This document shows, piece after piece, positions 1 through 6,751 of a stretch of 12,327 nucleotides of DNA (position 1 is its first letter; each line of letters opens with the position of its first letter). The position numbers and the translations under genes are program-made. The notes beneath the pieces are model-generated. The model made no database searches. It saw nothing but the letters and a program-made list of their open reading frames with translations, and was not told the origin of the DNA. The DNA is from Oscillospiraceae bacterium (GTDB lineage Bacteria > Bacillota > Clostridia > Oscillospirales > Ruminococcaceae): NCBI GenBank assembly GCA_016303195.1, contig JAEDMD010000037.1, positions 1 to 12,327 on the forward strand. The letters run 5' to 3'.

Positions 1-879
1 AACGAAATTCGGCACATCCGCTCCGTTTATCCCCTCAGGGAGAAAATGCACGTTCTCAGGCGATATACGGCTTATCATCGTCCACATATCTATCAGCGCC
101 GTGAGATTCGTCACAACTGCGCTCACTCCGATAGGCAAGGCTGTCACCATCAGTTCCCTTGCAATGCTTTTCACGGGCATTACCTGCATTTTTCCGCTGT
201 TTGCACCGACTTTGCAGAACGGGCGGAGCAACGCAAAAAATACTGCCGCTCCCACCGATGAAAGAGTCACACCCATTATACCTGCCGCCGCAGCCGCTCC
301 ACGAATGTCTGTAACTTCCGGAAAATACCGCAGTACGGTTTCGGGATTCTCCATAACATATCCGCACAGCTTCAGTCCTGCCGCTGCCTTGACGATCCCC
401 TCTATGACCTGAGAAAAGGCTGTCGGGTACATATTGCTCATTCCCTCATAATAGCCACGCTCGACCGCTGTCACACATCCGAAAAATACCGACGGCGCTA
501 TCATTGCAACCGCCGCCTGTGCATCACGGCTTCCTGATGACATTATGCTGAACGGCTTTGCAAGAAGATAAACCGCAAGGCTTCCTGCAAGTCCTGCCGC
601 CGAAAATACAAACAGTGCTGTTCGGCGGATACGCTTTATCTCCGTGATATTTCCCGTGGCGGCACTCCTTGCAGTCATCCTTGCAGCGGATGAGGATATC
701 CCCGTGACGATAAGTGCATATATCGGCATGAACAGGCTGTACGCACAGCTAAAATAACTCATTCCCACTCCGCCAAGCATATTTGTCAGCGGTATCTTGA
801 AAAATGCCCCCAGCAGTTTTGCCGCCGCCGCTGAAAGCATAAGTATCACCGAGCCTTTTATGAAGTTCTGCTTTTTCAA
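1..879 (-). CDS. SpoVB/YabM-type oligosaccharide flippase (MATE/PST superfamily), C-terminus cut by window edge
   Basis: An open frame runs from 879 to the window edge with no stop, giving 293 residues. Hydrophobic segments lie near residues 9-30, 42-62, 88-107, 122-139, 197-218 and 243-268, the pattern of multi-pass lipid-linked oligosaccharide flippases. The stretch RGYYEGMSNMYPTAFSQVIE (141-160) is characteristic of the SpoVB/YabM branch (RGYxxGMxxMxPTAxSQxxE), and the N-terminus (KKQNFIKGS, then LLGAFFKIPL) is also typical. The start is an unusual TTG at 879, chosen because it gives the expected N-terminus and has an AAGGTGGGGG Shine-Dalgarno just upstream. The likely role is moving lipid-linked glycans or cell-wall precursors across the cytoplasmic membrane. 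Family members act in sporulation cortex synthesis or exopolysaccharide export, and the sequence does not decide between them. The gene diverges from the aminotransferase at 1106. Confidence 0.85.
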   Translation of the reverse strand, partial: MKKQNFIKGSVILMLSAAAAKLLGAFFKIPLTNMLGGVGMSYFSCAYSLFMPIYALIVTGISSSAARMTARSAATGNITEIKRIRRTALFVFSAAGLAGSLAVYLLAKPFSIMSSGSRDAQAAVAMIAPSVFFGCVTAVERGYYEGMSNMYPTAFSQVIEGIVKAAAGLKLCGYVMENPETVLRYFPEVTDIRGAAAAAGIMGVTLSSVGAAVFFALLRPFCKVGANSGKMQVMPVKSIARELMVTALPIGVSAVVTNLTALIDMWTMISRISPENVHFLPEGINGADVPNFV

Positions 880-983
880 TAATGCCCCCACCTTTTATTC
901 AGATCTGATCCGTCACAACAGGTGACATCTCACTTTTTTCTGCTTTCTGATAGCTGATAACTAAAAAACTAATAAAATATATG

Positions 984-1012
984 TTGCAGAAATGAAAAAT
1001 ATGTGGTATAAT
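984..1012 (+). promoter_or_regulatory. SigA-type promoter of the aminotransferase gene
   Basis: TTGCAG at 984-989 is followed after exactly 17 bp by TATAAT at 1007-1012, which is preceded by TGG (an extended -10). Transcription would start near 1019, leaving a leader of about 85 nt before the chosen ATG at 1106. I see no recognisable riboswitch or T-box in this leader, only a weak 5-bp hairpin (TCGGC/GCCGA) near 1051-1073. The rest of the 880-1105 interval holds the ribosome binding site of the divergent flippase. I could not find a convincing promoter for that minus-strand gene. Confidence 0.75.
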
Positions 1013-1105
1013 AATAGACGGACTATTCGTTTTTTATTATGCGTAATAGATTCGGCTGATATTTTTATGCCGATTTCAGATTTTTGAGAAAGGATGTTTT
1101 CAGAC

Positions 1106-2299
1106 ATGGAATATAAATTTTCTGATAAAGTTAGCAAATTGCAGGCTTCTGCTATTCGTGAGATACTTAAATTCACTTCCGATCCTGAGGTTATTTCTTT
1201 CGCAGCAGGCAACCCTGCTCCCGAAGCATTCCCTAAAAAAGAGATCGCTGATATCTCCGCTGAACTCCTCAGAGATGACCCTATCCTCGCTCTCCAGTAT
1301 TCTATCACAGAAGGCTATACCCCTCTCCGTGATTTCCTCAAAGGCTGGATGACCGAAAAAGGCTGTTTCCATAAGGAATTCGACGACCTCATTATCACTT
1401 CAGGCGGTCAGCAGGCTAATGAGCTTTCATGTAAGGTACTGCTCAATGAAGGTGATACCCTTCTCGTTGAAAATCCCAGCTTCATCGGCTCTCTCAATGC
1501 CTTCCGCTCCTATAATGTCAACCTCAAAGGAATCGACATGGAGGATGACGGCCTCGATCTGGAAAAACTGGAAAATGCGCTCAGAACTGAGCAGAACGTT
1601 AAACTTCTCTACGTTATCCCGAATTTCCAGAACCCTACGGGCAGAACTATGTCCCTCGAAAAGAGAAAGGCTGTATATGAGCTTGCCAAGAAGTACGACT
1701 TCATCATCCTTGAAGACGATCCATACGGCGAACTGAGATTCGCCGGTGAGAATATCCCCACGATCAAGAGCATGGACACTGAGGGCAGAGTTATCTACTC
1801 CAGCACATTCTCGAAGATAATCTCATCAGGCTTCAGAACAGGCTTCGTTTCCGCTCCTGCTCCGATAATCCAGAAAATTGTCGTTTGCAAGCAGGTTTCC
1901 GACGTTCACTCAAATATCTGGGCTCAGGTCGTTTCACACCGCTTTATGAGTACTGTTGACCGTCAGGCTCATTTCAAAAAGCTCCGTGATATATACAGAA
2001 AAAAATGCGACCTCATGTGTTCCTACATCGAGGACGGCTTCTCAAAGAAGATCAGCTATATCAAGCCCGAAGGCGGTCTCTTTATATGGTGTACTCTCCC
2101 CGATGACTGCGATATGAACGCTTTCTGCACTAAGGCTGTAAGAGATTACAAGGTCGCTTTAGTTCCCGGAAACGCTTTCTCCATTCAGGACGACGAAGTA
2201 AGCCATTCATTCCGTCTCAACTACTCTACTCCGACTGATGATGATATCAGAAAGGGTATGGAGATACTCGCCCGCATGACAAGAGAAATGCTGGATTGA
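1106..2299 (+). CDS. PLP-dependent aminotransferase, fold type I (KAT II / 2-aminoadipate transaminase-like)
   Basis: This is a 397-residue cytosolic aminotransferase of the class I/II subgroup that includes kynurenine/2-aminoadipate transaminases and the catalytic half of MocR proteins. It probably transfers an amino group between an aromatic, branched or aminoadipate-type amino acid and 2-oxoglutarate. Visible hallmarks, numbered from the ATG at 1106, are AGNPAPEAFP near 34-43, the cofactor-binding NPTGR (N176), EDDPYGELRF with D204 for the pyridine nitrogen, the Schiff-base lysine K237 in SSTFSK, and R244 seven residues later (the KAT II Lys263/Arg270 spacing). FRLNYS near the C-terminus carries the substrate carboxylate-binding arginine. 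No GntR-type helix-turn-helix is present, so this is a free enzyme. An ATG 12 nt upstream (1094) overlaps the AAAGGA ribosome binding site and is rejected as start. Exact substrate is unknown. Confidence 0.93.
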   Translation: MEYKFSDKVSKLQASAIREILKFTSDPEVISFAAGNPAPEAFPKKEIADISAELLRDDPILALQYSITEGYTPLRDFLKGWMTEKGCFHKEFDDLIITSGGQQANELSCKVLLNEGDTLLVENPSFIGSLNAFRSYNVNLKGIDMEDDGLDLEKLENALRTEQNVKLLYVIPNFQNPTGRTMSLEKRKAVYELAKKYDFIILEDDPYGELRFAGENIPTIKSMDTEGRVIYSSTFSKIISSGFRTGFVSAPAPIIQKIVVCKQVSDVHSNIWAQVVSHRFMSTVDRQAHFKKLRDIYRKKCDLMCSYIEDGFSKKISYIKPEGGLFIWCTLPDDCDMNAFCTKAVRDYKVALVPGNAFSIQDDEVSHSFRLNYSTPTDDDIRKGMEILARMTREMLD

Positions 2300-2336
2300 T
2301 ATTTTACAAGCCGTCAGCTAAAGACTGACAGCTTAA

Positions 2337-2510
2337 AGGCAACACCGCACAAAGCCCGCCTGACGGCTTGGCAGCGCATCTACTTGCATATTTTCCGTCA
2401 TCTTGCACGAAAACTCCTTGCTGGGCGTCAGCCCAGCGGCGTCATTTTCATACAATCTGACGAAAAATCTGACTGCGTATCTGCACCGCCAGCTCTGTGC
2501 GGTATTGCCT
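2337..2510. repeat. 174-bp fold-back (MITE/REP-like) element
   Basis: The ends are imperfect inverted repeats. The left end begins AGGCAACACCGCACAAAGC, and the reverse complement of the right end begins AGGCAATACCGCACAGAGC, with two mismatches in 19. The symmetry continues inwards: ATTTTCCGTCA then TTGCACGAAAA on the left answers ATTTTTCGTCA then TTGTATGAAAA in the reverse complement of the right half. The centre is a perfect 7-bp hairpin, GCTGGGC/GCCCAGC with loop GTCA, at 2420-2437. The whole unit could therefore fold as one long cruciform or RNA hairpin. It has no coding capacity and no clear target-site duplication, only A/T-rich flanks. It fills most of the 247-bp gap between the aminotransferase and the next gene. 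The rest of the gap (2300-2336) holds only a weak GTCAG/CTGAC hairpin. The inverted-repeat structure is seen directly; mobility is inferred. Confidence 0.7.
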
Positions 2511-2546
2511 AAAAAGAAAAACTACATTTGAAAGGAATTTAAAACT

Positions 2547-3068
2547 ATGCCAAACAGAAATACCGACAGATATAATGTCACTCAGAAATACCTTATGACA
2601 AGAGGTCAGGCTATCAACTTCCCTGCTCAGTTCTTTGAAGTAAACTTCAAGAAGGATCAGGTTTTCGGTGTTGTTATCGACATCCCTATGACTTCCGATG
2701 TTCTCACTACTATGGTATGCTTCATCAACGGTGCGGCTAACCTCTACTTCAACAACGGCGGCGAATACACAGGCGCTTCACAGAAGTACAGAAACCTCGT
2801 TCAGGCAGCTCATACTCTCGTTGCCAATGCAGGCCCGCTCCTTCCTAAGTGCAAGAAAACAAAGATGTTCGACCTCCCAACAGGCAGAACTCAGAATATC
2901 TTCCTCCTCACAAGAGGCGGCATCTACAAGACCGAGATCAAGCAGGGCATGATCCCAGCAGATCAGCCTGAACTCCGCTCTTTCTACGTTCTTTATCAGC
3001 GTGTTCTCGGCGAGATCAGAAACTGTCAGCTCAAGGATGATGCTGAGAGAAGAAACGCTGCAAAGTAA
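2547..3068 (+). CDS. Conserved-looking protein of unknown function, linked to trpS
   Basis: The product has 173 residues. I do not recognise the family. It has no signal peptide, membrane segment, cysteine cluster or known catalytic motif. The sequence reads as a mixed alpha/beta cytosolic domain. A strand-rich part (about 35-75, including GVVIDIPMTSDV and GAANLYFNNGGEYTGA) is followed by a likely helix (about 80-95), then more strands (FLLTRGGIYKTEI, about 118-130) and a charged C-terminal helix (about 142-173) rich in Arg, Lys, Asp and Glu. The start is well supported by AAAGGA 10 nt upstream. Codon choice is strongly biased to AAC, TTC, ATC and CTC, as in the neighbouring trpS and hup, which suggests high expression. 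Its stop codon overlaps the ribosome binding site of trpS, so the two are probably co-translated. I see no obvious promoter between the fold-back element and the start. Confidence 0.8.
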   Translation: MPNRNTDRYNVTQKYLMTRGQAINFPAQFFEVNFKKDQVFGVVIDIPMTSDVLTTMVCFINGAANLYFNNGGEYTGASQKYRNLVQAAHTLVANAGPLLPKCKKTKMFDLPTGRTQNIFLLTRGGIYKTEIKQGMIPADQPELRSFYVLYQRVLGEIRNCQLKDDAERRNAAK

Positions 3069-3083
3069 GGAGTTATACCCACA

Positions 3084-4079
3084 ATGGACGATAAGAAACT
3101 CATTTTCAGTGCCATCCAGCCCACAGGCACTTTCACTCTCGGTAACTACATAGGCGCTGTCCGCAACTGGGCTCCGCTTCAGGATCAGTACAACTGCATT
3201 TACTGCGTTGCTGATATGCACGCTATCACTGTAAAACAAGAACCTGCCAAACTGCGCCAGAATACTATGGCCGCTTACGCTCTCCTTATGGCCTGCGGTC
3301 TTGACCCTGAAAAGTCTATACTTTTCATCCAGAGCCATGTTCCTACTCATGCCCTGCTCAACTGGGTGCTTTGCTGTAATACCCAGTTCGGCGAGCTTTC
3401 ACGTATGACACAGTTCAAGGATAAAAGCCAGAAACATCCTGACGATGTAAATGCAGGTCTTTTCACTTATCCGTCTCTTATGGCGGCTGATATCCTCGCT
3501 TATAATGCGGATTTCGTTCCTGTCGGCGTTGACCAGAAACAGCATCTTGAGCTTGCAAGAAATATCGCTCAGCGCTTCAATCAGCGTTACGGCGACTTCT
3601 TCACTCAGCCTGAGCCTTACATCATTGATGTTGGCGCTAAGGTAATGTCTTTGCAGGATCCTACAAAGAAGATGTCAAAGTCAGACGAAAATCCTAATGC
3701 CTGCATCCTCATCCTCGACGATAAGGATACTATCATCCGTAAGTTCAAACGTGCAGTTACCGACAGCGAAGCTGAGGTATGCTACCGTGAGGGCAAGGAC
3801 GGTATCAACAATCTCATGGCTATCTATTCATGCGTTACAGGCAAGGACTTTGCCGCTATCGAAAGCGAATTCGCAGGCAAGGGCTACGGCGACTTCAAAC
3901 TCGCTGTCGGTGAGGCTGTTGCTGACCACCTCGAACCCGTCCGTACAGAATTTGACCGCATCATCGCTGACAAGGCTTACCTGAAACAGTGCTACACAGA
4001 CGGCGCTGCTAAGGCATTCAAATACTCTCAGCGTATCGTTTCAAAGGTCTACCACAAGGTCGGATTTGTGGACAGATAA
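3084..4079 (+). CDS. trpS: Tryptophanyl-tRNA synthetase
   Basis: This 331-residue class I aminoacyl-tRNA synthetase charges tRNA-Trp with tryptophan in the cytosol using ATP. The HIGH-equivalent is TLGNYIG at 18-24, just after the FSAIQPTGTFTLGN opening typical of TrpRS. YPSLMAADILAYNAD (129-143) and GVDQKQHLELARN (148-160) form the tryptophan and adenylate pocket, and KMSKS lies at 196-200. The length matches bacterial TrpRS, so the gene is complete. The start ATG lies 15 nt after the stop of the unknown gene, and its Shine-Dalgarno (AAGGAG, 3067-3072) overlaps that stop codon, pointing to translational coupling. I looked for a T-box leader, common on Firmicute trpS genes, and saw none directly upstream. 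No clear intrinsic terminator follows the gene. Confidence 0.98.
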   Translation: MDDKKLIFSAIQPTGTFTLGNYIGAVRNWAPLQDQYNCIYCVADMHAITVKQEPAKLRQNTMAAYALLMACGLDPEKSILFIQSHVPTHALLNWVLCCNTQFGELSRMTQFKDKSQKHPDDVNAGLFTYPSLMAADILAYNADFVPVGVDQKQHLELARNIAQRFNQRYGDFFTQPEPYIIDVGAKVMSLQDPTKKMSKSDENPNACILILDDKDTIIRKFKRAVTDSEAEVCYREGKDGINNLMAIYSCVTGKDFAAIESEFAGKGYGDFKLAVGEAVADHLEPVRTEFDRIIADKAYLKQCYTDGAAKAFKYSQRIVSKVYHKVGFVDR

Positions 4080-4149
4080 GTCAATTCGTACAAAGCAATC
4101 CATGATTGGCAATTATCTTGGACTGAATTCACAAAAATGTTGAAATGGG

Positions 4150-4181
4150 TTGCATTTTGAAGAATTTTAATGTATTATAAT
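4150..4181 (+). promoter_or_regulatory. Probable promoter of the mazG-hup-rqcP operon
   Basis: TTGCAT at 4150-4155 is followed by overlapping -10 candidates: TATTAT (4173-4178) at the optimal 17-bp spacing, and a perfect TATAAT (4176-4181) at a long 20-bp spacing. The leader would be about 45-55 nt. The 4080-4233 gap between trpS and mazG otherwise contains only a 5-bp palindrome (CAATC/GATTG near 4099-4111) without a T-run. Confidence 0.55.
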
Positions 4182-4233
4182 ATGGTGTGCTGTTACAGGA
4201 ATAGTACAGCTTTTCTATAAGGGAGTGTTTCCT

Positions 4234-5058
4234 ATGGTCGAATATCAGCAGAAGGACAGATACAATATTAACGATCTCCTCGATATAATGAAACTTCTCA
4301 GAGGTGAGGGCGGCTGTCCGTGGGACAGAGAGCAGACTCACGAATCTATCAGAAGCGATCTCATTGAGGAGACCTGCGAAGTCATTGAAGCCATTGATCT
4401 GAAAGATACTGCTCTGCTCCGTGAGGAACTTGGCGATGTGCTTTTACAGGTGGTTTTCCATTGCAGGATCGAGGAAGAAGCTGAAAATTTCCGCTTCGAT
4501 GATGTGTGCGACGAGGTGTGCAAAAAGCTCATCATCCGCCATCCGCACGTTTTCGGCGAAGTTAAGGCTGATACCTCTGATCAGGTCCTCAAAAACTGGG
4601 ATGCTATAAAAATGCAGACTAAGGGTCAGGAAACCTATACCGATACCCTCACAAGCGTTGCAAAGTCGCTTCCTGCTCTTATGAGAGCGCAAAAAGTCGG
4701 CAAACGTGCTATGAGAGCAGGTATGGATTTCAGATGCGCTGAGGATGCTATCGCTTGTATCTCAAATGAAAAATCCGAACTGGATGCCGCTATCATCAGC
4801 GGAAACAAGGCTGATATCGAAGAAGAACTCGGCGACCTGCTTTTCTCTTGTGTGAATGCAGCCCGTCATCTCGGTATCGATGCTGAACAGGCTCTCAAGG
4901 ATTCTACGGAAAAATTTATCAAGCGTTTTTCTGTAACTGAGGAGCTTATCAGAAAAGAAGATATCGACATGAAATCCCTCCCTATCGAAGAACTTGACGT
5001 TTACTGGGACAAGGCAAAAAATATTATAAACAAATCGGAGGATAATAAAAATGACTAA
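4234..5058 (+). CDS. mazG: Nucleoside triphosphate pyrophosphohydrolase MazG
   Basis: This 274-residue two-domain MazG hydrolyses (d)NTPs to NMP and pyrophosphate, and is thought to remove aberrant nucleotides. CPWD lies at 28-31. The first metal-binding repeat has EETCE (45-49) and EELGD (64-68). The second, C-terminal repeat has NEKSEL (178-183) and EEELGD (196-201). The catalytic EExxE and ExxD pattern is therefore intact in the N-terminal domain. Bacillus YabN carries an extra N-terminal tetrapyrrole-methylase-like domain, which is absent here. The frame also opens at a GTG (4225), but that GTG overlaps the AAGGGAG ribosome binding site; the ATG at 4234 lies 8 nt downstream and is preferred. 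The 3' end overlaps hup by 8 nt. Confidence 0.95.
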   Translation: MVEYQQKDRYNINDLLDIMKLLRGEGGCPWDREQTHESIRSDLIEETCEVIEAIDLKDTALLREELGDVLLQVVFHCRIEEEAENFRFDDVCDEVCKKLIIRHPHVFGEVKADTSDQVLKNWDAIKMQTKGQETYTDTLTSVAKSLPALMRAQKVGKRAMRAGMDFRCAEDAIACISNEKSELDAAIISGNKADIEEELGDLLFSCVNAARHLGIDAEQALKDSTEKFIKRFSVTEELIRKEDIDMKSLPIEELDVYWDKAKNIINKSEDNKND

Positions 5059-5326
5059 GACCGAACTTATCAACTCAATCTCAGATAAGGCTAACTGCAC
5101 TAAGAAGGATGCTGCTTCTGCTCTCGAAGCTACACTTGCTGCAATTCAGGAAGCTCTCGAAAAGGGTGACAAGGTTTCTATCACCGGCTTCGGTACATTT
5201 GAGGTTCGTGAGAGAGGCGAGAAGAAGTGCATCAATCCTAAGACAAAGCAGGAAATGATCTGCCCTCCATGCAAAGCTCCTGCATTCAAGGCTGGCAGAG
5301 GTCTCAAGGAAGCTGTTAATAAGTAA
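5051..5326 (+). CDS. hup: HU family DNA-binding protein with cysteine-substituted arm
   Basis: This is a 91-residue histone-like HU protein, the usual length, which binds and bends DNA non-specifically as a dimer. MTKTELINSIS and the helical first half are standard, as are GDKVSITGFGTFEVRER (39-55) and the C-terminal PAFKAGRGLKEAV (77-89). The DNA-binding arm keeps the tip Asn62-Pro63 that intercalates at kinks. It is odd in carrying C60 before the tip and C71 and C74 (CPPC) after it, where HU proteins usually have Gly/Arg and Ile/Ala/Ser; C16 is a further cysteine. GGAGGA lies 8 nt before the ATG, inside the end of mazG, and the two genes overlap by 8 nt, so coupling is likely. Confidence 0.96.
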   Translation: MTKTELINSISDKANCTKKDAASALEATLAAIQEALEKGDKVSITGFGTFEVRERGEKKCINPKTKQEMICPPCKAPAFKAGRGLKEAVNK

Positions 5327-5340
5327 TCGCTTTTTATATG

Positions 5341-5368
5341 TGGGGATGGCTTGTGCTGTCCCCATTTT
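5341..5368 (+). terminator. Weak intrinsic terminator or attenuator after hup
   Basis: TGGGGATGGC (5341-5350) pairs with GCTGTCCCCA (5355-5364) around loop TTGT, a 10-bp stem with two G-T wobbles, followed by TTTT then CC. The short T-run suggests partial termination, which would lower rqcP transcription relative to hup. Confidence 0.55.
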
Positions 5369-5387
5369 CCGTTAATGAGGTGAAATT

Positions 5388-5630
5388 ATGCGACTTGATA
5401 AATATTTAAAGGTAACAAGACTGATAAAACGCAGAACTGTTGCGAACGAAGCCTGCGATGCTGAAAAGATCGTGGTAAACGGCAAGGTTCAGCGAGCATC
5501 GTATGACGTTAAGGTCGGAGATGTGATCGAGATAAATATGGGTACAAGACCATTAAAGGTCAAGGTCACAAATGTAACGGAACACGCTACAAAAGAAAAT
5601 GCCGCTGATAATTATGTAGTCGTTGAATAA
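5388..5630 (+). CDS. rqcP: RqcP (YabO), S4-domain ribosome quality control protein
   Basis: The 80-residue protein is almost entirely one S4 RNA-binding domain. It opens MRLDKYLKVTRLIKRRTVA, nearly the same as Bacillus subtilis YabO, and continues with the S4 core IVVNGKVQRASYDVKVGDVIEI (29-50). YabO/RqcP binds stalled 50S-peptidyl-tRNA complexes together with RqcH and stabilises P-site tRNA during poly-alanine tailing of stalled chains. The position behind mazG matches the mazG-yabO order in Bacillus. GAGGTGA (5377-5383) is the ribosome binding site. A related S4 protein, Hsp15, is the main alternative, but the shorter length and gene context favour RqcP. YabP and YabQ, which follow YabO in Bacillus, are absent. 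Confidence 0.88.
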   Translation: MRLDKYLKVTRLIKRRTVANEACDAEKIVVNGKVQRASYDVKVGDVIEINMGTRPLKVKVTNVTEHATKENAADNYVVVE

Positions 5631-5634
5631 ATAA

Positions 5635-5660
5635 AAAAGCTGTCCTTTCGGACAGCTTTT
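5635..5660. terminator. Bidirectional intrinsic terminator between rqcP and the epimerase gene
   Basis: AAAAGCTGTCC (5635-5645) pairs perfectly with GGACAGCTTTT (5650-5660) around loop TTTC, an 11-bp stem with A-tracts and T-tracts on both sides. It starts 4 nt after the rqcP stop and ends 1 nt before the stop codon of the convergent minus-strand gene, so it should serve both. Confidence 0.9.
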
Positions 5661-5661
5661 C

Positions 5662-6615
5662 TTATTTGGTATTGTGTATATCCCATCGGAAACTCAACAG
5701 CTTCGATGCCTTTGTATTGTCAAGCATATTATTATTTTCCAGCTTCGACAGATCAAGATATCTGTAATTCTGCTTCTCCTCTTTATTTCCGAATAATCCT
5801 TTCAGCTTAGACATAGCCGCACTGGGAGTTTTAGATACTACCGCACCAAGACTGTGATGTTCACGCATGAAGCTGATTATATCGGCCGCTGTGATAAGCA
5901 GTTTGTCGCTTACATTGTATGTTCCGGCATAACTCATATCATCCGCATTCTGTGCGAAACAGAGTATAAAATCGACCAGATTATGCACACAGCAGAACTG
6001 GAATCCATACTGACCCTTTCCTGCCACAAACAGTGAGCCGTCCTTCGGATCGATTATCTTTGAAGTAAGGTTATCAGTGTAATTGAGAGTATATACAGGT
6101 GAGAACCTCAGCACACAGCAGATAATATCTTTATGGTGTGCCATTTCTTTAATGAGGGCTTTTTCGGAAGCATATTTCAATGCAGCATAATTGGAGTTGA
6201 TCTTCAGTTCATTATCCTCTCGAATAGGTTCACGGGTCTTCGGGAAGTCGTACACCTGATCCGTACTGAGAAGAACGATTTTCCTGACCTTAGCAGATGT
6301 CATTGCATATCTGTAAATGAACTTGTCAGCCGCCGCTGAATCCTTTATCTGCTTGTCGGTAACGATTGGTTCGAGGTCATTGTCAACTGTACAAGCTGCA
6401 TGAACAAAGATGTCTATTTCATTCTGCTCGAATAATTCGCCTATTACATCCTTATCCGTTATGTCAGCAGGTACGAAAGTATAATGCAGCTTATTGTCAT
6501 TATACCCGTTGTCATGTGTATCCACAGCAATGACAGCAAAACCTTTTTTGAGTAATCCTGAGACTATATGCTGACCTATGAGGCCGCATCCTCCTGTTAC
6601 AAGAACTGTTTCCAT
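5662..6615 (-). CDS. NAD-dependent epimerase/dehydratase (extended SDR)
   Basis: This 317-residue cytosolic extended short-chain dehydrogenase/reductase probably acts on a nucleotide-sugar or a related substrate. The N-terminal Rossmann motif TGGCGLIGQ (7-15) fits TGxxGxxG, and an Asp at the end of the second strand (VDTHDN, D32) favours NAD. ADITD (50-54) is the adenine-contacting motif. S117-T118 precede VYD, and the catalytic Y143-xxx-K147 lies in YAALK. A C-terminal substrate domain follows (about 170-317). The sequence is not close enough to GalE, RmlB or RmlD for me to assign a substrate. AAAGGAGG lies 9 nt before the ATG. It is a single-gene unit with its own promoter, ending at the shared terminator at 5635-5660. 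Confidence 0.88.
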   Translation of the reverse strand: METVLVTGGCGLIGQHIVSGLLKKGFAVIAVDTHDNGYNDNKLHYTFVPADITDKDVIGELFEQNEIDIFVHAACTVDNDLEPIVTDKQIKDSAAADKFIYRYAMTSAKVRKIVLLSTDQVYDFPKTREPIREDNELKINSNYAALKYASEKALIKEMAHHKDIICCVLRFSPVYTLNYTDNLTSKIIDPKDGSLFVAGKGQYGFQFCCVHNLVDFILCFAQNADDMSYAGTYNVSDKLLITAADIISFMREHHSLGAVVSKTPSAAMSKLKGLFGNKEEKQNYRYLDLSKLENNNMLDNTKASKLLSFRWDIHNTK

Positions 6616-6683
6616 AAATCATAGCCTCCTTTCAAATCATCCATCCGCCCCGTACCTATTGCACAGGGCAATCATCAAATAAT

Positions 6684-6712
6684 ATTATAGCATATTTCAG
6701 TGAAATTTTCAA
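6684..6712 (-). promoter_or_regulatory. SigA-type promoter of the epimerase gene
   Basis: On the minus strand TTGAAA (6712-6707) is followed after 17 bp by TATAAT (6689-6684), preceded by TGC (extended -10). The start would be near 6677, giving a leader of about 60 nt. A direct repeat GTAAAC (6727-6732 and 6737-6742 on the plus strand, 10 bp apart) sits just upstream of the -35. Confidence 0.85.
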
Positions 6713-6751
6713 TACCTGTTAATCTTGTAAACTATGGTAAACCTGCTAATT

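Noticed and set aside
101..412. Plus-strand open frame of about 100 codons at the left edge
   Set aside because: It is antisense to the flippase gene, whose minus-strand translation shows clear family motifs and membrane segments throughout.
911..927. GTCAC/GTGAC inverted repeat upstream of the flippase as an operator
   Set aside because: Only 5 bp per arm, with no clear promoter nearby to give it meaning; expected by chance in intergenic sequence.
2337..2546. T-box leader for the trpS operon, since ACACCGCAC in the gap faintly resembles the T-box core
   Set aside because: The sequence lies in the inverted-repeat end of the fold-back element and is mirrored at the other end. The conserved TGG-N-ACCGCG core, specifier loop and following terminator/antiterminator pair are not seen.
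2778..3350. 190-codon open frame on the minus strand
   Set aside because: It lies antisense across the unknown gene and trpS, has no plausible ribosome binding site or family features, and its residue make-up mirrors the codon bias of the genes opposite.
4094..4113. Palindrome CAATC/GATTG as a trpS terminator
   Set aside because: The stem has only 5 A/T-rich pairs with a 3-base loop, and no T-run follows.
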